Positions 34,235-44,466 are shown, counted from the first letter of the stretch. The stretch is 64,000 nt of DNA from Paenibacillus caui (GCF_019904135.1 NZ_JAIOGQ010000027.1:1-64000); one strand, 5' to 3'. Program-made: numbers and translations. The notes: generated by a model from the letters alone, not told the origin.

Positions 34235-36319
34235 TCAGATCGAGCAGGTAATGCATTCCTCCACGGAAAGCTTCTTCGTCCGCGTATAATACAGCGACTT
34301 CAGTCCTTTTTTCGCCGCGTAAATGTAGTATCGGGCAAGCTGGCGAGTCGTGACGTTGCTGTTCACGTGCAGAACGGTCGAGATCCCCTGATCGACATGG
34401 TTTTGAATTTCGGCGATCAGATCCAGCACCTTGATTTGATCCATATTATAGGCAGATTTGTAGTAGAACACATTATCACGCTGCAGATAAGGCATCGGAT
34501 AATAAGTCGTGGAATTGGCATAAGTCCGCGTCTCAATCTGTTCCACAATCGGCATTACGCTTGATGTGGCATTCTGGATATAAGAGATGCTCGCCGTCGG
34601 CGCAATCGCCATGCGGTAAGCATGGTACAGTCCGTTCTTCATAACCGCATCCTTAAGCTGCGCCCAGTCTTGCGGCGAAGGAAGCGTCATGCCTTCAAAC
34701 AGCGCTTTGACGCGTTCGCTTGTTGGACGGTAATCCGTATTCAGATAACGGTCAAAATAGTTGCCGTTTGCGTATTCCGACTGTTCAAAGCCCGCAAAGG
34801 TTTCTCCGGTTTCCATGGCGATTTCCATGCTCTTCTCGATAGAATGATAGTTCATGGCCATAAAGAAGGAGCGCGCGAACTCCTTCGCATCCTCGCTTTC
34901 ATAGGCAATTTTGTTCTTGGCAAAATAACCGTGCAGGTTCATGACCCCAAGGCCGACGGAATGCATCTCCCGGTTCGCCTTGGCAACCCCTGGCGCGTTG
35001 GCCACGTTCGTCATGTCGCTGACCGCCGTCAGCGCAACCATGCCTTCGTGAACGGACTCGCGGATTTTTTTGTTTTCCATGACATTGACGATGTTCAGAG
35101 AAGCCAGATTGCAGCTGATATCCCGGCGGATTTGATCCTGCTGGCCGTAGTCGGCGATTTCCGAAGTCTCCTGAAGCTGGAAGATTTCCGTACACAGGTT
35201 GGACATCTTGATCTGCCCTACACCTTTAAGGGCGTGGCCACTGTTGGCGTTGCTCTTGTTCATGATATAAGGATAGCCGGATTCAAGCTGCACCATGGCG
35301 ATTTTGGTCAGCATGTCCCGCGCGTTCATCACGGCCTTCTTCTTCACCCGGTCGTCGGCCAGCAGCTTGTCGTACATCTCGTCCATGTCCATATCGTCCA
35401 TATGGACACCGTAAGCCTTGTATACACTGTAAGGACCGAACACGTGCAGCGGCTCGTTGTCCTTGGCCAGCTGGTAGAAACGGTTTGGAACGATCAATCC
35501 GATCGAGAGCGTCTTCAGGCGGGTTCTTTCATCGGCATTGATCTTCTTGCTGTCCAGAAACTCAATAACGTCCCAGCCAAAAATATTATAGTAGCCTGCG
35601 CCCGATCCCTTCCGCTGACCCATTTGGTCTGCGTAGGAGAAGGCGTCCTCCATCAGCTTCAGCACCGGCATAATCCCTTTTGCGGCGCCTTCGACGCCTT
35701 TGATCGGCTCGCCGCGTCCGCGCAGCTTGGACAGATTGACGGCTACGCCGCCGCCGATCTTGGACAGCTGCATGCACGTATTCAGCACATAGTTGATGGA
35801 ATTGAGGGAATCGTCCATCTCCAGCAGGAAGCAGGACACCATTTCCCCGCGGCGGCTCTTGCCGGCGTTGAGGAAGGTCGGCGTAGCCGGCTGCAGGCGC
35901 TGCTCCATCATGGAGCGGGCCAGCGTATTAGCGGTTGCCGCATTCCCGCGTCCCAGATGCAGCGCTACAACAGCGACCCGGTCCGGGTAGTGCTCCAGAT
36001 AGAGCGAGCGGTCGTTGCTCTTGACCGCGTAGTCCGTATAGAACTTCGATGCCGCCATATAAGACGGAAACTCGAATTTGTAGCTGTGCGTGATGTCATA
36101 GACGCGGTCTACTTCTTCCGGTGTATATTTTTCATAGACATTCTCGTAGAAATCATTTTCGATCATATATTTGACTTTGGCAGCCGTATTCTCAAACGTG
36201 ATGCTTTTGTTCTGAACCTCCGCCAAAAATTCGCGAACCGCTTCGCGATCCTTTTCCAACTGATAAAACCCGTCCTCGCCCGTCTTCATGAGCATGTTGT
36301 TGAGTTCAATATGACGCAA
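34235..36319 (-). CDS. nrdE: Class Ib ribonucleotide reductase, large catalytic subunit
   Basis: 694 residues. Reduces ribonucleoside diphosphates. Seen: ATPTFLNAGKSRRGEMVSCF with the first redox Cys, NLSKLRGRGEPI, NLCTEI with the thiyl Cys, SCNLASLNIVNVM with the second redox Cys, PTASISYIQN, and the C-terminal ECITCSI electron-relay Cys pair. It lacks the long N-terminal ATP cone of class Ia, as expected for NrdE. Start is TTG at 36319 with AGGAGGT eight bases before it, inside the end of nrdI (14-base overlap). Confidence 0.96.
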   Translation of the reverse strand: MRHIELNNMLMKTGEDGFYQLEKDREAVREFLAEVQNKSITFENTAAKVKYMIENDFYENVYEKYTPEEVDRVYDITHSYKFEFPSYMAASKFYTDYAVKSNDRSLYLEHYPDRVAVVALHLGRGNAATANTLARSMMEQRLQPATPTFLNAGKSRRGEMVSCFLLEMDDSLNSINYVLNTCMQLSKIGGGVAVNLSKLRGRGEPIKGVEGAAKGIMPVLKLMEDAFSYADQMGQRKGSGAGYYNIFGWDVIEFLDSKKINADERTRLKTLSIGLIVPNRFYQLAKDNEPLHVFGPYSVYKAYGVHMDDMDMDEMYDKLLADDRVKKKAVMNARDMLTKIAMVQLESGYPYIMNKSNANSGHALKGVGQIKMSNLCTEIFQLQETSEIADYGQQDQIRRDISCNLASLNIVNVMENKKIRESVHEGMVALTAVSDMTNVANAPGVAKANREMHSVGLGVMNLHGYFAKNKIAYESEDAKEFARSFFMAMNYHSIEKSMEIAMETGETFAGFEQSEYANGNYFDRYLNTDYRPTSERVKALFEGMTLPSPQDWAQLKDAVMKNGLYHAYRMAIAPTASISYIQNATSSVMPIVEQIETRTYANSTTYYPMPYLQRDNVFYYKSAYNMDQIKVLDLIAEIQNHVDQGISTVLHVNSNVTTRQLARYYIYAAKKGLKSLYYTRTKKLSVEECITCSI

Positions 36320-36665
36320 CGCGGCTCACCTCCTGTTTAAATCGTTCTGCGTCCCCGAAAGTTCCCGACAATTCGAATTTGCCGACCACCGGAACATGGT
36401 ATTCCTCCGAGATGATGTCCGCACTTCTGGCAAACTTGTCGCCCCAGTTGCGGTTTCCGCTCGCGGCCACGCCAACGAGCTGTTTATAATTGCGCTTCAG
36501 GAACGATGCGACCCGCTCAGGCACCTGTCCAAAGCCAGTTGTGTATGTAACCAGCACAAACGGCTCGTCAAGCGTCATCGAGTCGTCGATTTGCACGGCT
36601 GGCATCTTGAGCTTTCCTATAAATCTTTTTACATTTCCTGTCTTCGAATCATAGGCGATAAGCAT
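36306..36665 (-). CDS. nrdI: NrdI flavodoxin-like activase
   Basis: 119 residues. Supplies the oxidant that builds the dimanganese-tyrosyl radical in NrdF. AYDSKTGNVKRF binds the FMN phosphate; TYTTGFGQVPE and ASGNRNWGD form the flavin loops. First gene of nrdIEF, overlapping nrdE by 14 bases. Confidence 0.95.
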   Translation of the reverse strand: MLIAYDSKTGNVKRFIGKLKMPAVQIDDSMTLDEPFVLVTYTTGFGQVPERVASFLKRNYKQLVGVAASGNRNWGDKFARSADIISEEYHVPVVGKFELSGTFGDAERFKQEVSRVASY

Positions 36666-36750
36666 CCTGGATCATCCCTTCACTTACTTTTTCGCATCCC
36701 GGCGCGAAATTGGTTCTATATTGTCTTTAAACGAGCTCTCGCTGTTTCAA

Positions 36751-36798
36751 ACCCTATATATAGATGATGATATTAAATTTAACCTCTATATATAGTGA
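36751..36798. promoter_or_regulatory. Tandem NrdR boxes
   Basis: Two copies of CTATATATAG (36754-36763 and 36786-36795) lie 32 bases centre to centre, three helical turns, within NrdR-box context (ACAC-like and GTG flanks). NrdR represses ribonucleotide reductase operons through such pairs. Confidence 0.85.
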
Positions 36799-36960
36799 TG
36801 TCAATCCTTTAAAAAGCCCGCTTCCGAGCGCTTGTCCAGCCAAAACCCGCTCAATTGCTGGGTTTATGTCTATTTTTCAGGGCGCAAAAAAAAATAGAGA
36901 AATCGTTTCGTCTTTTCGGAAAACGGTTCCTCTTCAGACTATGAAAATGCGGGACCGCCA

Positions 36961-37500
36961 TTACCCGAGGGCGGCTTTTCGAAGCAGGCGGTAAATATCG
37001 ATAATTTCGCTGAGCGGCATCCGGACGAGTCCGCTGGAAGACGGGGCCACAAACTCATGCATCCCATCCAGGTAGGGGTCCTGTTGAAAGCCCCAATCCG
37101 CCCGGGAGCGGCGAGTGTATTCCGTGTAAACGCCTTTGCCGACAAAGCATACCACATATGGGCGATATTTCGCCAGCTTCGCCTTCAGCAGCTCTCTGCC
37201 TTCGCGGTATTCTTCACGCGTAATATCCTCCACGCCTCTTGTCGGTCTGGCCACGATATTAGTAAAGCCATAGCCCAGCTCAAGCAGATCCCCGTCTTCC
37301 GACGGATCGTACAGCCTGGGGGTAAGTCCGGACTGATGCAAAATCCGCCAGAAACGGTTTCGCGGGTTCGCATAGTGATGGCCTTCTTCCGAGGATCGAA
37401 GGCTCGGATTAAAGCCGACGAACACGATTTGAAGCCCGTAATCCAGGTGGTCTGGCACTTCATTCAGCTTCGCTTCCAAAGTTTGTCCCCCTTCGCGCAT
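36961..37500 (-). CDS. mug: Mismatch-specific uracil/thymine DNA glycosylase (MUG, UDG family 2)
   Basis: 179 residues. Removes uracil or ethenocytosine from mismatches. The family motif GINPG is varied to VGFNPSLRSS, followed by HHYANPRNRFWRIL and the C-terminal loop SSSGLV that fits the MUG/TDG insertion loop. The Asn in GFNPS is the catalytic-motif residue. It follows the Lrp regulator by 15 bases on the same strand and may be co-transcribed. Confidence 0.85.
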   Translation of the reverse strand: MREGGQTLEAKLNEVPDHLDYGLQIVFVGFNPSLRSSEEGHHYANPRNRFWRILHQSGLTPRLYDPSEDGDLLELGYGFTNIVARPTRGVEDITREEYREGRELLKAKLAKYRPYVVCFVGKGVYTEYTRRSRADWGFQQDPYLDGMHEFVAPSSSGLVRMPLSEIIDIYRLLRKAALG

Positions 37501-37515
37501 CGCTTGGGCACGCCC

Positions 37516-37992
37516 TTACAGTCTCATGCCCATCCGGCTCTTGTATCTCGTGATCAGCACCTGGGAATCCACACTCGTAATGCCCGGAAGCACGTAGAGC
37601 TTTTCCTTCATGAACAGCTCCATCTCCTTGTTGTCTTCAAAAAGCGCATGCATATGCAGCTTCGAAGGGCCGGTCATATGATACAGACTCGTCACCACCG
37701 GCTCCTCCGCCAGCGCCTGGGCCACCTGCTGCAAATATTTGGGCTCGACCTCCACATTGAAAAAGGCAGAGACGGAAATGCCGATTTTCTCCGGATTGAT
37801 TACGGCCGTAAAGCGCTCGATCACGCCGTCGTCCATCAGCGCGTTGATCCGGGTCTGAACCGCCACCCGGGACAAGCCGATTTCTTTGCCCAGATCGGTA
37901 TATGAGATTCTGCCATTCGAATGCAGCGCCTGAATGATCTTGCGGTCTATGTCATCAAGGGACACCCGGCCCTGCTCATTCATTCTCGACAA
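37516..37992 (-). CDS. Lrp/AsnC-family transcriptional regulator
   Basis: 158 residues. N-terminal winged HTH ([20 protein letters not shown], then [19 protein letters not shown]) and a C-terminal RAM ligand-binding domain (about 75-150, [10 protein letters not shown] ... [12 protein letters not shown]). These regulators sense amino acids. TTG at 37992 has AGGTG at suitable spacing; an ATG three codons later is the alternative. Its target is not evident; the downstream DNA glycosylase is the only close neighbour. Confidence 0.9.
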   Translation of the reverse strand: MSRMNEQGRVSLDDIDRKIIQALHSNGRISYTDLGKEIGLSRVAVQTRINALMDDGVIERFTAVINPEKIGISVSAFFNVEVEPKYLQQVAQALAEEPVVTSLYHMTGPSKLHMHALFEDNKEMELFMKEKLYVLPGITSVDSQVLITRYKSRMGMRL

Positions 37993-38117
37993 AAGACTTC
38001 ACCTGCTTTCACAAAGAAAAATATGTAGATTAAAGCGGCTGCTCTAAAACTTGCCTGTCTATTCATATTATCGTTAAGGCCGGATATACACAAACGCGGG
38101 GAATCGGCAATTTCATA

Positions 38118-38171
38118 CGAAAAGCCGGTCCGGAACACAGGAAATGGTGGCCGGGACCGGCTTTTCGCTTT
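38118..38171. terminator. Hairpin between the deacetylase and the Lrp gene
   Basis: GAAAAGCCGGTCC and GGGACCGGCTTTTC form a 12-13 bp stem ending in T-rich flanks on both sides; it should end the minus-strand deacetylase transcript. Confidence 0.7.
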
Positions 38172-38213
38172 TGCAAATGGGGCGCGGTAGGCAGGACCGC
38201 CAAATGCGGTTTA

Positions 38214-39371
38214 TCAGCGGGTATCGTGCCAGAAATTCACCGGCTTCATATCCGGGGTAATCATTTCAAAATCGTAGCCCTGCTTTTTGAGGGCGTCCAA
38301 AATAGCCGGAAGCACCTGAATCGTCGTCGGCAGGTCGTGCATCAGAATAATCGGCGCCTTGCCTTTTTGGCTTACGGCTTTCACCTGCTTCATGACATTG
38401 TCATAAGTGGACTGGGTGTCTTCTCTGAACTTCCAATCCTGCGAATCTACGTTCCAGTCCCAAAGATGATAGCCTTCGCCCAGCACCTTGTCCCGAAACG
38501 ACTGCACAAAATACGGCTTACTGCCGTAGGGCGGCCGAATCAGCAGTGATTTGACGCCCGCAACCTGGTACAGGCGCTCATTGTCGTCATCCATCTCCCC
38601 GGCCGCGGCAGCCGGGGATTTGTAAAACTTGTCTTTCTGATGGCTCATGCCATGCAGGCCGACCGCATCCCCTCTCTGGATCATCCGTTTGACCGAATCC
38701 GAATAATCGCTAATATGATTGCCGAGCATGAAGAAGGTCGCCTGCGCCCCGTATTTGTCCAGAACGTCCAGCAACTGGCCGGTATGGGCGCTGGGTCCGT
38801 CGTCAAAGGTCAGATACAGCGGCTTGCCGCTTTTGCTGCCGCCAGCTTCCTTGCGGTTGTCATCCGGTTTTGCCGTCTCCTTCAGATGGTTCTCGATCCG
38901 TTCCCGGTATTTGTCCAGAAATGCGGCTTCATCCATGACCCCGGAAGCGTTCACGATTCGAAGCAAAAGAGCGTTTCCTCTGTAGAAGGTCCGGTAGCCA
39001 AAAGCCTGCGCCGTAATGCCGACCGGAATCATGGTCCTTCCCTTGTCCACAAACATCGCCGCTTTCACTTCCGTCCCGTCCGGCATCGCCGCCTTGTTCT
39101 CCGCAGGCCGCAGATCGAGGGCGGCTCCACTTTCATTCGTGAGGATCAGCTGCTCCGATGTCCCCGCCAGCGTCAGATTCATCGCTTCGGCCGCTTCCCG
39201 GACAGGAACATAGTAGATCCCTTCCCTTGGCACAAGCCGGGTATCCGTCAGCTCATCGTTAACGCCAAACAGCGCAGTCCGGGGTTCCCCGGCGGCCGAA
39301 GCCGATCCCGCAAATACGTCCAGAACAAGACAGGAGATCAGGATGGTGATGATGGTCCATTTTCCGTTCAT
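38214..39371 (-). CDS. Secreted polysaccharide deacetylase with a copper-amine-oxidase-like N-domain
   Basis: 385 residues. Signal peptide (to about ASAA), then the Cu_amine_oxidN1-type domain common in Paenibacillus secreted proteins (about 30-135, YYVPVREAAEAMNL and TMIPVGITAQAFGY), then a NodB-homology deacetylase (about 175-385): LTFDDGPS (catalytic base and metal Asp), LHGMSHQ (metal His pair), RPPYGSKP, WDWNVDSQDW and ILMHDL. It removes N-acetyl groups from peptidoglycan or another glycan. Start 39371 has GGGGAGG at slightly long spacing. Confidence 0.92.
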   Translation of the reverse strand: MNGKWTIITILISCLVLDVFAGSASAAGEPRTALFGVNDELTDTRLVPREGIYYVPVREAAEAMNLTLAGTSEQLILTNESGAALDLRPAENKAAMPDGTEVKAAMFVDKGRTMIPVGITAQAFGYRTFYRGNALLLRIVNASGVMDEAAFLDKYRERIENHLKETAKPDDNRKEAGGSKSGKPLYLTFDDGPSAHTGQLLDVLDKYGAQATFFMLGNHISDYSDSVKRMIQRGDAVGLHGMSHQKDKFYKSPAAAAGEMDDDNERLYQVAGVKSLLIRPPYGSKPYFVQSFRDKVLGEGYHLWDWNVDSQDWKFREDTQSTYDNVMKQVKAVSQKGKAPIILMHDLPTTIQVLPAILDALKKQGYDFEMITPDMKPVNFWHDTR

Positions 39372-39592
39372 CCGAGATTGTTCCCTCCCCTCTCTTATTC
39401 TATTTATACTTTTTATATCAAATTTTATGACAAAACAAAAATAGAATAGGCGATTTTGATAGGGAATCCGGGCTTCCCGGCAGAGTTTGGCAACCGTCCC
39501 CCCTTTCGTCATGGTTGTTCCGGACGGTGAAGAGGACTATAATCAATCTGCTTATGTTTTATGATGAATACAGGATAAGGAGTTTTGTCACG

Positions 39593-40264
39593 ATGCCGGA
39601 TATGAAGGGGCCAAACAAGCGGCGGGTGCTGATTATGACCGCCGTTGAGGCGGAGCTGGAGGCCGTGCTGCGGGGGCTCGGCGGAAGCGAACGCTTTGAC
39701 GTCGAGCTCGCCGGGGTAGGCCCGGTGGCCGCGGCGATCGCCGCAACGAAGCTGCTTGCGGCCGGAAGGGACCGGTACGGGCTCGTCATCAGCGCCGGAA
39801 TCGGCGGCGGGTACCCGGGCCGGGCGGAGATCGGCTCGCTCGTCGTGTCCAGCGCGATTGTCGCCGCGGACCTTGGCGCCGAGACGCCGGAGGGCTTCAG
39901 CAGCCTGGACGAGCTCGGCTTTGGCAGCGCGGTCGTCGAAGTGGACCGCGAACTCGCCGGGCAGGTCGCCGGAGCGCTCACCGCAGCGGGGCTGCCGGTT
40001 CGGCTGGGACCGGCGCTGACGCTGGCGACCGTGACGGGGACGGCCCGGACGGCTTCCACGCTGGCCGGGCGGATTCCCTTTGCGGCGTCCGAAGGCATGG
40101 AGGGCTTCGGCGCAGCCGCGGCAGCCAGGGCGTTCGGGCTGCCGGCGCTGGAGCTTCGGGCCATATCCAATGCGGTCGGTCCTAGGGACAAGTCCGCATG
40201 GCGCATCGGCGATGCTTTGAAAGTTTTGGAAGCCGCGAGCTCGGCTTTGGTGGAGGTCTTATAA
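39593..40264 (+). CDS. mqnB: Futalosine hydrolase
   Basis: 223 residues. Removes hypoxanthine from futalosine in the alternative menaquinone pathway. Nucleoside-phosphorylase-like fold: VLIMTAVEAELEAVL, AGVGPVAAAIA, SAGIGGGYPGRAEIG and EGMEGFGAA, where the Glu lies in the ribose site. The gene is notably GC-rich. Start 39593 follows AAGGAG; upstream frame to 39515 is open but lacks a site. It abuts mqnD. Confidence 0.9.
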   Translation: MPDMKGPNKRRVLIMTAVEAELEAVLRGLGGSERFDVELAGVGPVAAAIAATKLLAAGRDRYGLVISAGIGGGYPGRAEIGSLVVSSAIVAADLGAETPEGFSSLDELGFGSAVVEVDRELAGQVAGALTAAGLPVRLGPALTLATVTGTARTASTLAGRIPFAASEGMEGFGAAAAARAFGLPALELRAISNAVGPRDKSAWRIGDALKVLEAASSALVEVL

Positions 40265-41110
40265 ATGATGAATATTGCTTTTTCCCCGTGTCCCAACGAC
40301 ACATTTGTATTTCACGCCTGGGCTCACGGACTCGTTCCCGGCGCTCCGAAGCTGAATGTCACTTATGCCGATATTGATATTACGAACCATCTGGCCGCAA
40401 GCGGCACGGGACCGGAAGTGCTCAAAATCTCGTATGCGGCTCTGCCCTGGGTGCTGTCCGAATATGCCCTGCTGCCCTGCGGCGGTGCGCTCGGGCGGGG
40501 CTGCGGCCCGCTGGTACTGACGCGCGGCGGCAGCGCCAAAGAGCCCGACCCCGCCCTGCTCTCCGGCCGCCGTGTGGCCGTTCCGAGCGAACGCTCAACG
40601 GCCTACCTGCTTTTCCGGCTCTGGGCCGCCCAGAACGTTCCCGGAGGCGTAGGCGAAATCGTCGTCATGCCGTTCGATGAAATTATGCCCGCCGTGCGCG
40701 ACGGCAAGATCGATGCCGGTCTCGTCATCCACGAGGCCCGCTTCACTTATCCGTCCTATGGCCTCGCGCTGCTTCAGGATCTGGGCAACTGGTGGGAGGG
40801 GGATACCGGTACGCCGATCCCGCTTGGCGCCATTATTGCCCGCCGCTCGCTCGATCTGGAGGCAATCGCCGGCTGGACGCGGGCATCGGTCGAATATGCC
40901 TGGTCGCATCCCGAAGCTTCCAGGGCCTATGTTCTGGAGCACGCCCAGGAGATGGATCCCAAGGTAGCCCGGCAGCACATCGATCTGTATGTCAACGAAT
41001 TTACGCGCGATTTGGGCGCTGACGGCTATAAAGCCATCCAATCCCTCCTGGGACGGGCCAGCGCCGAAGGACTGATTCCGGAGTTTGATCCGTCGCTGCT
41101 GAAATTTTAG
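40265..41110 (+). CDS. mqnD: 1,4-dihydroxy-6-naphthoate synthase
   Basis: 281 residues. Converts the cyclic futalosine product to dihydroxynaphthoate. Periplasmic-binding-protein fold with FSPCPNDTFVFHAW (substrate site), the VLKISYAALPWVL segment, GRRVAVPSERSTAYLLF and the catalytic-His region GLVIHEARFTYPSYGL. Two adjacent ATGs directly follow the mqnB stop. With mqnB it indicates the futalosine route to menaquinone, as in Paenibacillus relatives that lack the classical men pathway; mqnA and mqnC must lie elsewhere. Confidence 0.94.
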   Translation: MMNIAFSPCPNDTFVFHAWAHGLVPGAPKLNVTYADIDITNHLAASGTGPEVLKISYAALPWVLSEYALLPCGGALGRGCGPLVLTRGGSAKEPDPALLSGRRVAVPSERSTAYLLFRLWAAQNVPGGVGEIVVMPFDEIMPAVRDGKIDAGLVIHEARFTYPSYGLALLQDLGNWWEGDTGTPIPLGAIIARRSLDLEAIAGWTRASVEYAWSHPEASRAYVLEHAQEMDPKVARQHIDLYVNEFTRDLGADGYKAIQSLLGRASAEGLIPEFDPSLLKF

Positions 41111-41123
41111 GCTTCATCTAATT

Positions 41124-41163
41124 AAAAATCCCCTTGCAGCGCTTCGGCGGCAAGGGGATTTTG
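41124..41163. terminator. Bidirectional terminator between mqnD and the AraC gene
   Basis: AAAATCCCCTTG and CAAGGGGATTTT form a 12-bp stem with A and T flanks, five bases before the AraC stop. Confidence 0.88.
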
Positions 41164-41167
41164 GATT

Positions 41168-42043
41168 CTAGCTTTGGAACAGCATCCTTCTGATTTCATA
41201 CCTATCGCTGCGTTTGCGGAATTCCCCGGGCGACATGCCGGTAAACTTCCGGAATACTTTCCCGAAATAGTTGGCATTCGCAAATCCGGTCATCCCCGCG
41301 ATTTCCTCCAGATTCCATTCCTCCGGAGACAGCAGCAGCACGGACGCCCGCTCCAGCCGGACCTTCGTCAAATAACGTCCGGGGGTAGCGCCCATCACCC
41401 GCTCAAACTCGCGGGATAGATGGAACTTGGAGCGGCTCGAGGCCGCCGCCATATCGTCCAGACCGATCGGCTCGCTGTAATGCTCGTCAAGAAATTGCTT
41501 GCACTTCTCTACAGCCGGCGGCAGGCTGGCGCTCCCCCGCTTGCGCTCCAAATGACTGGCAAGCAGCATCACGAGCGAATAAGCCGCCCGGGAGCATTGG
41601 TAAATATCCCGGTAGCTGTCATGCACAGCTTCCCGGTAGGTTGCCCACAGCAATTCGACCAATGCCGAATCCGGTTCGATTTTGAACACAGTCCCGCCCG
41701 TCCCCGCTGCGGCCAACTCTCTCAGGTAGGCAAGCGCATCATGCGACAGCTCGATATAAAGAACCTCCCAGGCTTCCGAATCCGCCGGAAGGCGGTAAAC
41801 GTGGTTGCCCGGCACATCCACCAGAAACGCATCCCCCCGCTCCAAGCGGTGCGTTTTTCCTTCGATTTCAATTTCTCCGCGGCCGGAAAGCGTATATTGC
41901 AAAATGCAGTGATCCCCGGACCGGTTTCTTCCATCCCAAACATAACCGTGGTCAGCAATCATTTCCCAGCCGATGCCTTTGAGCATCAGCAGCGGCATGG
42001 GGAGCACAAAGTGAAACGATACCGATGTCCGCTTTTCGTTCAC
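41168..42043 (-). CDS. AraC-family transcriptional regulator
   Basis: 291 residues. N-terminal cupin sensor (about 30-110, ILQYTLSGRGEIEIEG and LVDVPGNHVYRL), C-terminal double HTH (about 190-285, IGLDDMAAASSRSKFHLSREF and EIAGMTGFANANYFGKVFRKF). It starts with GTG and is transcribed away from the alpha-galactosidase gene, so it probably activates that gene in response to a galactoside. GGAGGG lies 12 bases before the start. Confidence 0.92.
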   Translation of the reverse strand: MNEKRTSVSFHFVLPMPLLMLKGIGWEMIADHGYVWDGRNRSGDHCILQYTLSGRGEIEIEGKTHRLERGDAFLVDVPGNHVYRLPADSEAWEVLYIELSHDALAYLRELAAAGTGGTVFKIEPDSALVELLWATYREAVHDSYRDIYQCSRAAYSLVMLLASHLERKRGSASLPPAVEKCKQFLDEHYSEPIGLDDMAAASSRSKFHLSREFERVMGATPGRYLTKVRLERASVLLLSPEEWNLEEIAGMTGFANANYFGKVFRKFTGMSPGEFRKRSDRYEIRRMLFQS

Positions 42044-42273
42044 GGCAATATTTTACCCTCCAGGTTAATTATCTTACTCTTGTTCCTTGCTTATATTATA
42101 TCTATTCTGATTATATAAAAGATTTACGCACTTTGATATTTTGGCATTTCTACTTACAAGAATCGCAATATTTTATTGATTCCACGATTATTCCATTATT
42201 GCTGCACAGCGTGGCCCGCAGCCTGCCGCTTCAGGCCAGCTTCAGGCCCAAGGATGAAGGAGGACATTCCACC

Positions 42274-44466
42274 ATGACGATTCATTATGACCAAGAACGC
42301 CGCGTATTCCATCTGCAATCTGCAAATTCCAGCTACGTCATGCAAATTGTCGGGGACGGCTATTTGGCCCATTTGTATTGGGGCCGCAAAATCAAGACCT
42401 ACCGGGAAAGCAATCCGCTCTCCTTTATTGATCGCGCTTTTGCGCCGAATCCCGATCCGGCGGACCGCACTTTCTCGCTGGATACGATCCCCCAGGAATA
42501 CCCGGCCTACGGCAACGGCGATTTCGGCACCCCGGCCTATCAGGTAGGGCAGGAAAACGGCTCGAATATCACGGATTTCAGATACCGGTCGCATACCATC
42601 TATGCCGGCAAGCCCAAACTAGAGGGGTTGCCAGCCACTTACACCGAGGACGATGCCGAAGCCGATACGCTTGAGCTGGTTCTGGAGGACAACATGACCG
42701 GCTTGACGGCAACCTTGATATATACCGTGTTTAACAATATTTGCGCCTTGACCCGCTCGGTGCGTTTTGACAACACCGGAAGCCAAAGCTTGAAGCTGCT
42801 TCGCACTCTGAGCGCCAGCGTCGATTTCCGAGATGACGAATACGATATGCTGACCTTTTACGGCTCCCATACGAATGAACGCAATATCGCGCGCCGCCCG
42901 CTCGTTCCGGGCATCCAGGCGGCCGAAAGCCGGCGCGGAGCCAGCAGCCCGCAGCAAAATCCGTTCCTTGCGCTGCTGCGCAAGGATACGAACGAGGACT
43001 GAGGCGAAGTGTACGCGTTTAACCTCGTATACAGCGGCAACTTTATCGCCCAGGCCGAAGTGCAGCAGTACCGGACGACGCGGGTCTCGATCGGCATTAA
43101 TCCTTTCGACTTCACCTGGCTGCTGGAACCCGGCGCCTCCTTCCAGACCCCGGAGGCCGTTATGGTGTACGCGAACGAAGGCCTTGGCGAAATGTCCCGC
43201 ACCTTTAACCTGTTGTACCGTTCGCGCCTGAGCCGCGGGAAGTTCCGCGATGCGGTCCGCCCGATTCTGATCAACAACTGGGAAGCGACTTACTTCGATT
43301 TCGACGCGGACAAAATTGAAGCGATTGCCCGGGAAGGCAAAAGCCTCGGCATCGAGCTGTTCGTCCTCGACGACGGCTGGTTCGGCAAGCGGGATAACGA
43401 TCTGAGCTCGCTGGGCGACTGGGTCGTGGACCGCCGCAAGCTGCCGGATGGGCTGGACAGCCTGGCCCGCCGTGTTACGGACATGGGAATGCAATTCGGC
43501 TTGTGGTTTGAGCCGGAAATGGTCTCTCCCGACAGCGATCTGTACCGGAGCCATCCCGACTGGTGCCTGCATGTGCCCGACCGTCCGCGTACGGTGGGCC
43601 GCAATCAGCTGGTGCTTGATTTGTCCCGCAGCGAGGTATGCGACTATATCGTTCAATCGATCAGCGATATCCTGTCGTCTGCCCCAATCAGCTATGTCAA
43701 ATGGGATATGAACCGCCATATGACCGAGATCGGCTCAGCTTCGCTTCCGCCGGACCGCCAGCGGGAGACCGCCCACCGTTATATGCTCGGCCTGTACCGG
43801 GTCATGGAAGAGCTGACGGCCGCCTTTCCCGACGTGCTGTTCGAAAGCTGCTCCAGCGGCGGCGGACGTTATGATCCCGGCATGCTGTATTACATGCCGC
43901 AGACCTGGACAAGCGATAATACGGACGCCGTCAGCCGCCTGAAAATCCAATACGGCAACAGCATGGTTTACCCTGCCGTATCAATGGGCTCTCACGTGTC
44001 GACCGTGCCGAACCATCAGGTGAGAAGGATGACATCGCTGGACATCCGGGGTCATGTCGCCATGTCCGGGAATTTCGGCTACGAGCTCGAACTTACCAAG
44101 CTGACCGGGGAAGAGAAAGAAACCGTCAAGGCCCAGATCGCCCTCTACAAGGAAATACGGCCGCTTATTCAGTTCGGCACCTTCTACCGGATCCTGAGCC
44201 CGTTTGAAGGCAACGAGGCCGCCTGGACGTTCGTCGCGGGCGACAAGAGCGAAGCCGTGCTCGCCTTCTTCCGCGTCCTGTCGCAGCCGGGCGAGCGCGT
44301 GCAGATTTTGAAATGCAAGGGGCTGGAGCCGAGCTACCTGTATCGCCATGCCGAGACAGACCAGGTATACGGCGGGGATGAGCTCATGTATGCGGGCCTC
44401 ACCCTGCCGCGCATCAAAGGCGATTTCATCAGCCTGTTCTGGCGTTTCCAGAAGGTTGGGGAGTAG
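42274..44466 (+). pseudogene. GH36 alpha-galactosidase interrupted by an in-frame TGA
   Basis: The reading frame runs 42274-44466 (730 codons, the usual length) in one phase, with a single TGA at 43000-43002. Both sides are typical GH36: an N-terminal beta-sandwich (FIDRAFAPNP, GDFGTPAYQ) and, after the stop, GEVYAFNLVYSGNF, LDDGWFGKRD, YVKWDMNR (nucleophile Asp) and SDNTDA (acid/base Asp). Translation would stop after 242 residues, before the catalytic barrel. A GTG at 43009 has no ribosome site. Start 42274 has GAAGGAGG. It lies divergent from the AraC gene and hydrolyses alpha-galactosides such as melibiose or raffinose if intact. A point mutation or a sequencing error is likely; recoding is not supported by any visible element. 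Confidence 0.85.

Noticed and set aside
34622-36340. A 572-codon open frame opposite nrdE, and similar long frames opposite qoxB, the GH32 gene and mqnBD
   Set aside because: They are antisense to clearly conserved genes, have biased composition (for example His/Val/Arg-rich) and no ribosome sites or recognisable domains; they result from codon bias in GC-rich genes.
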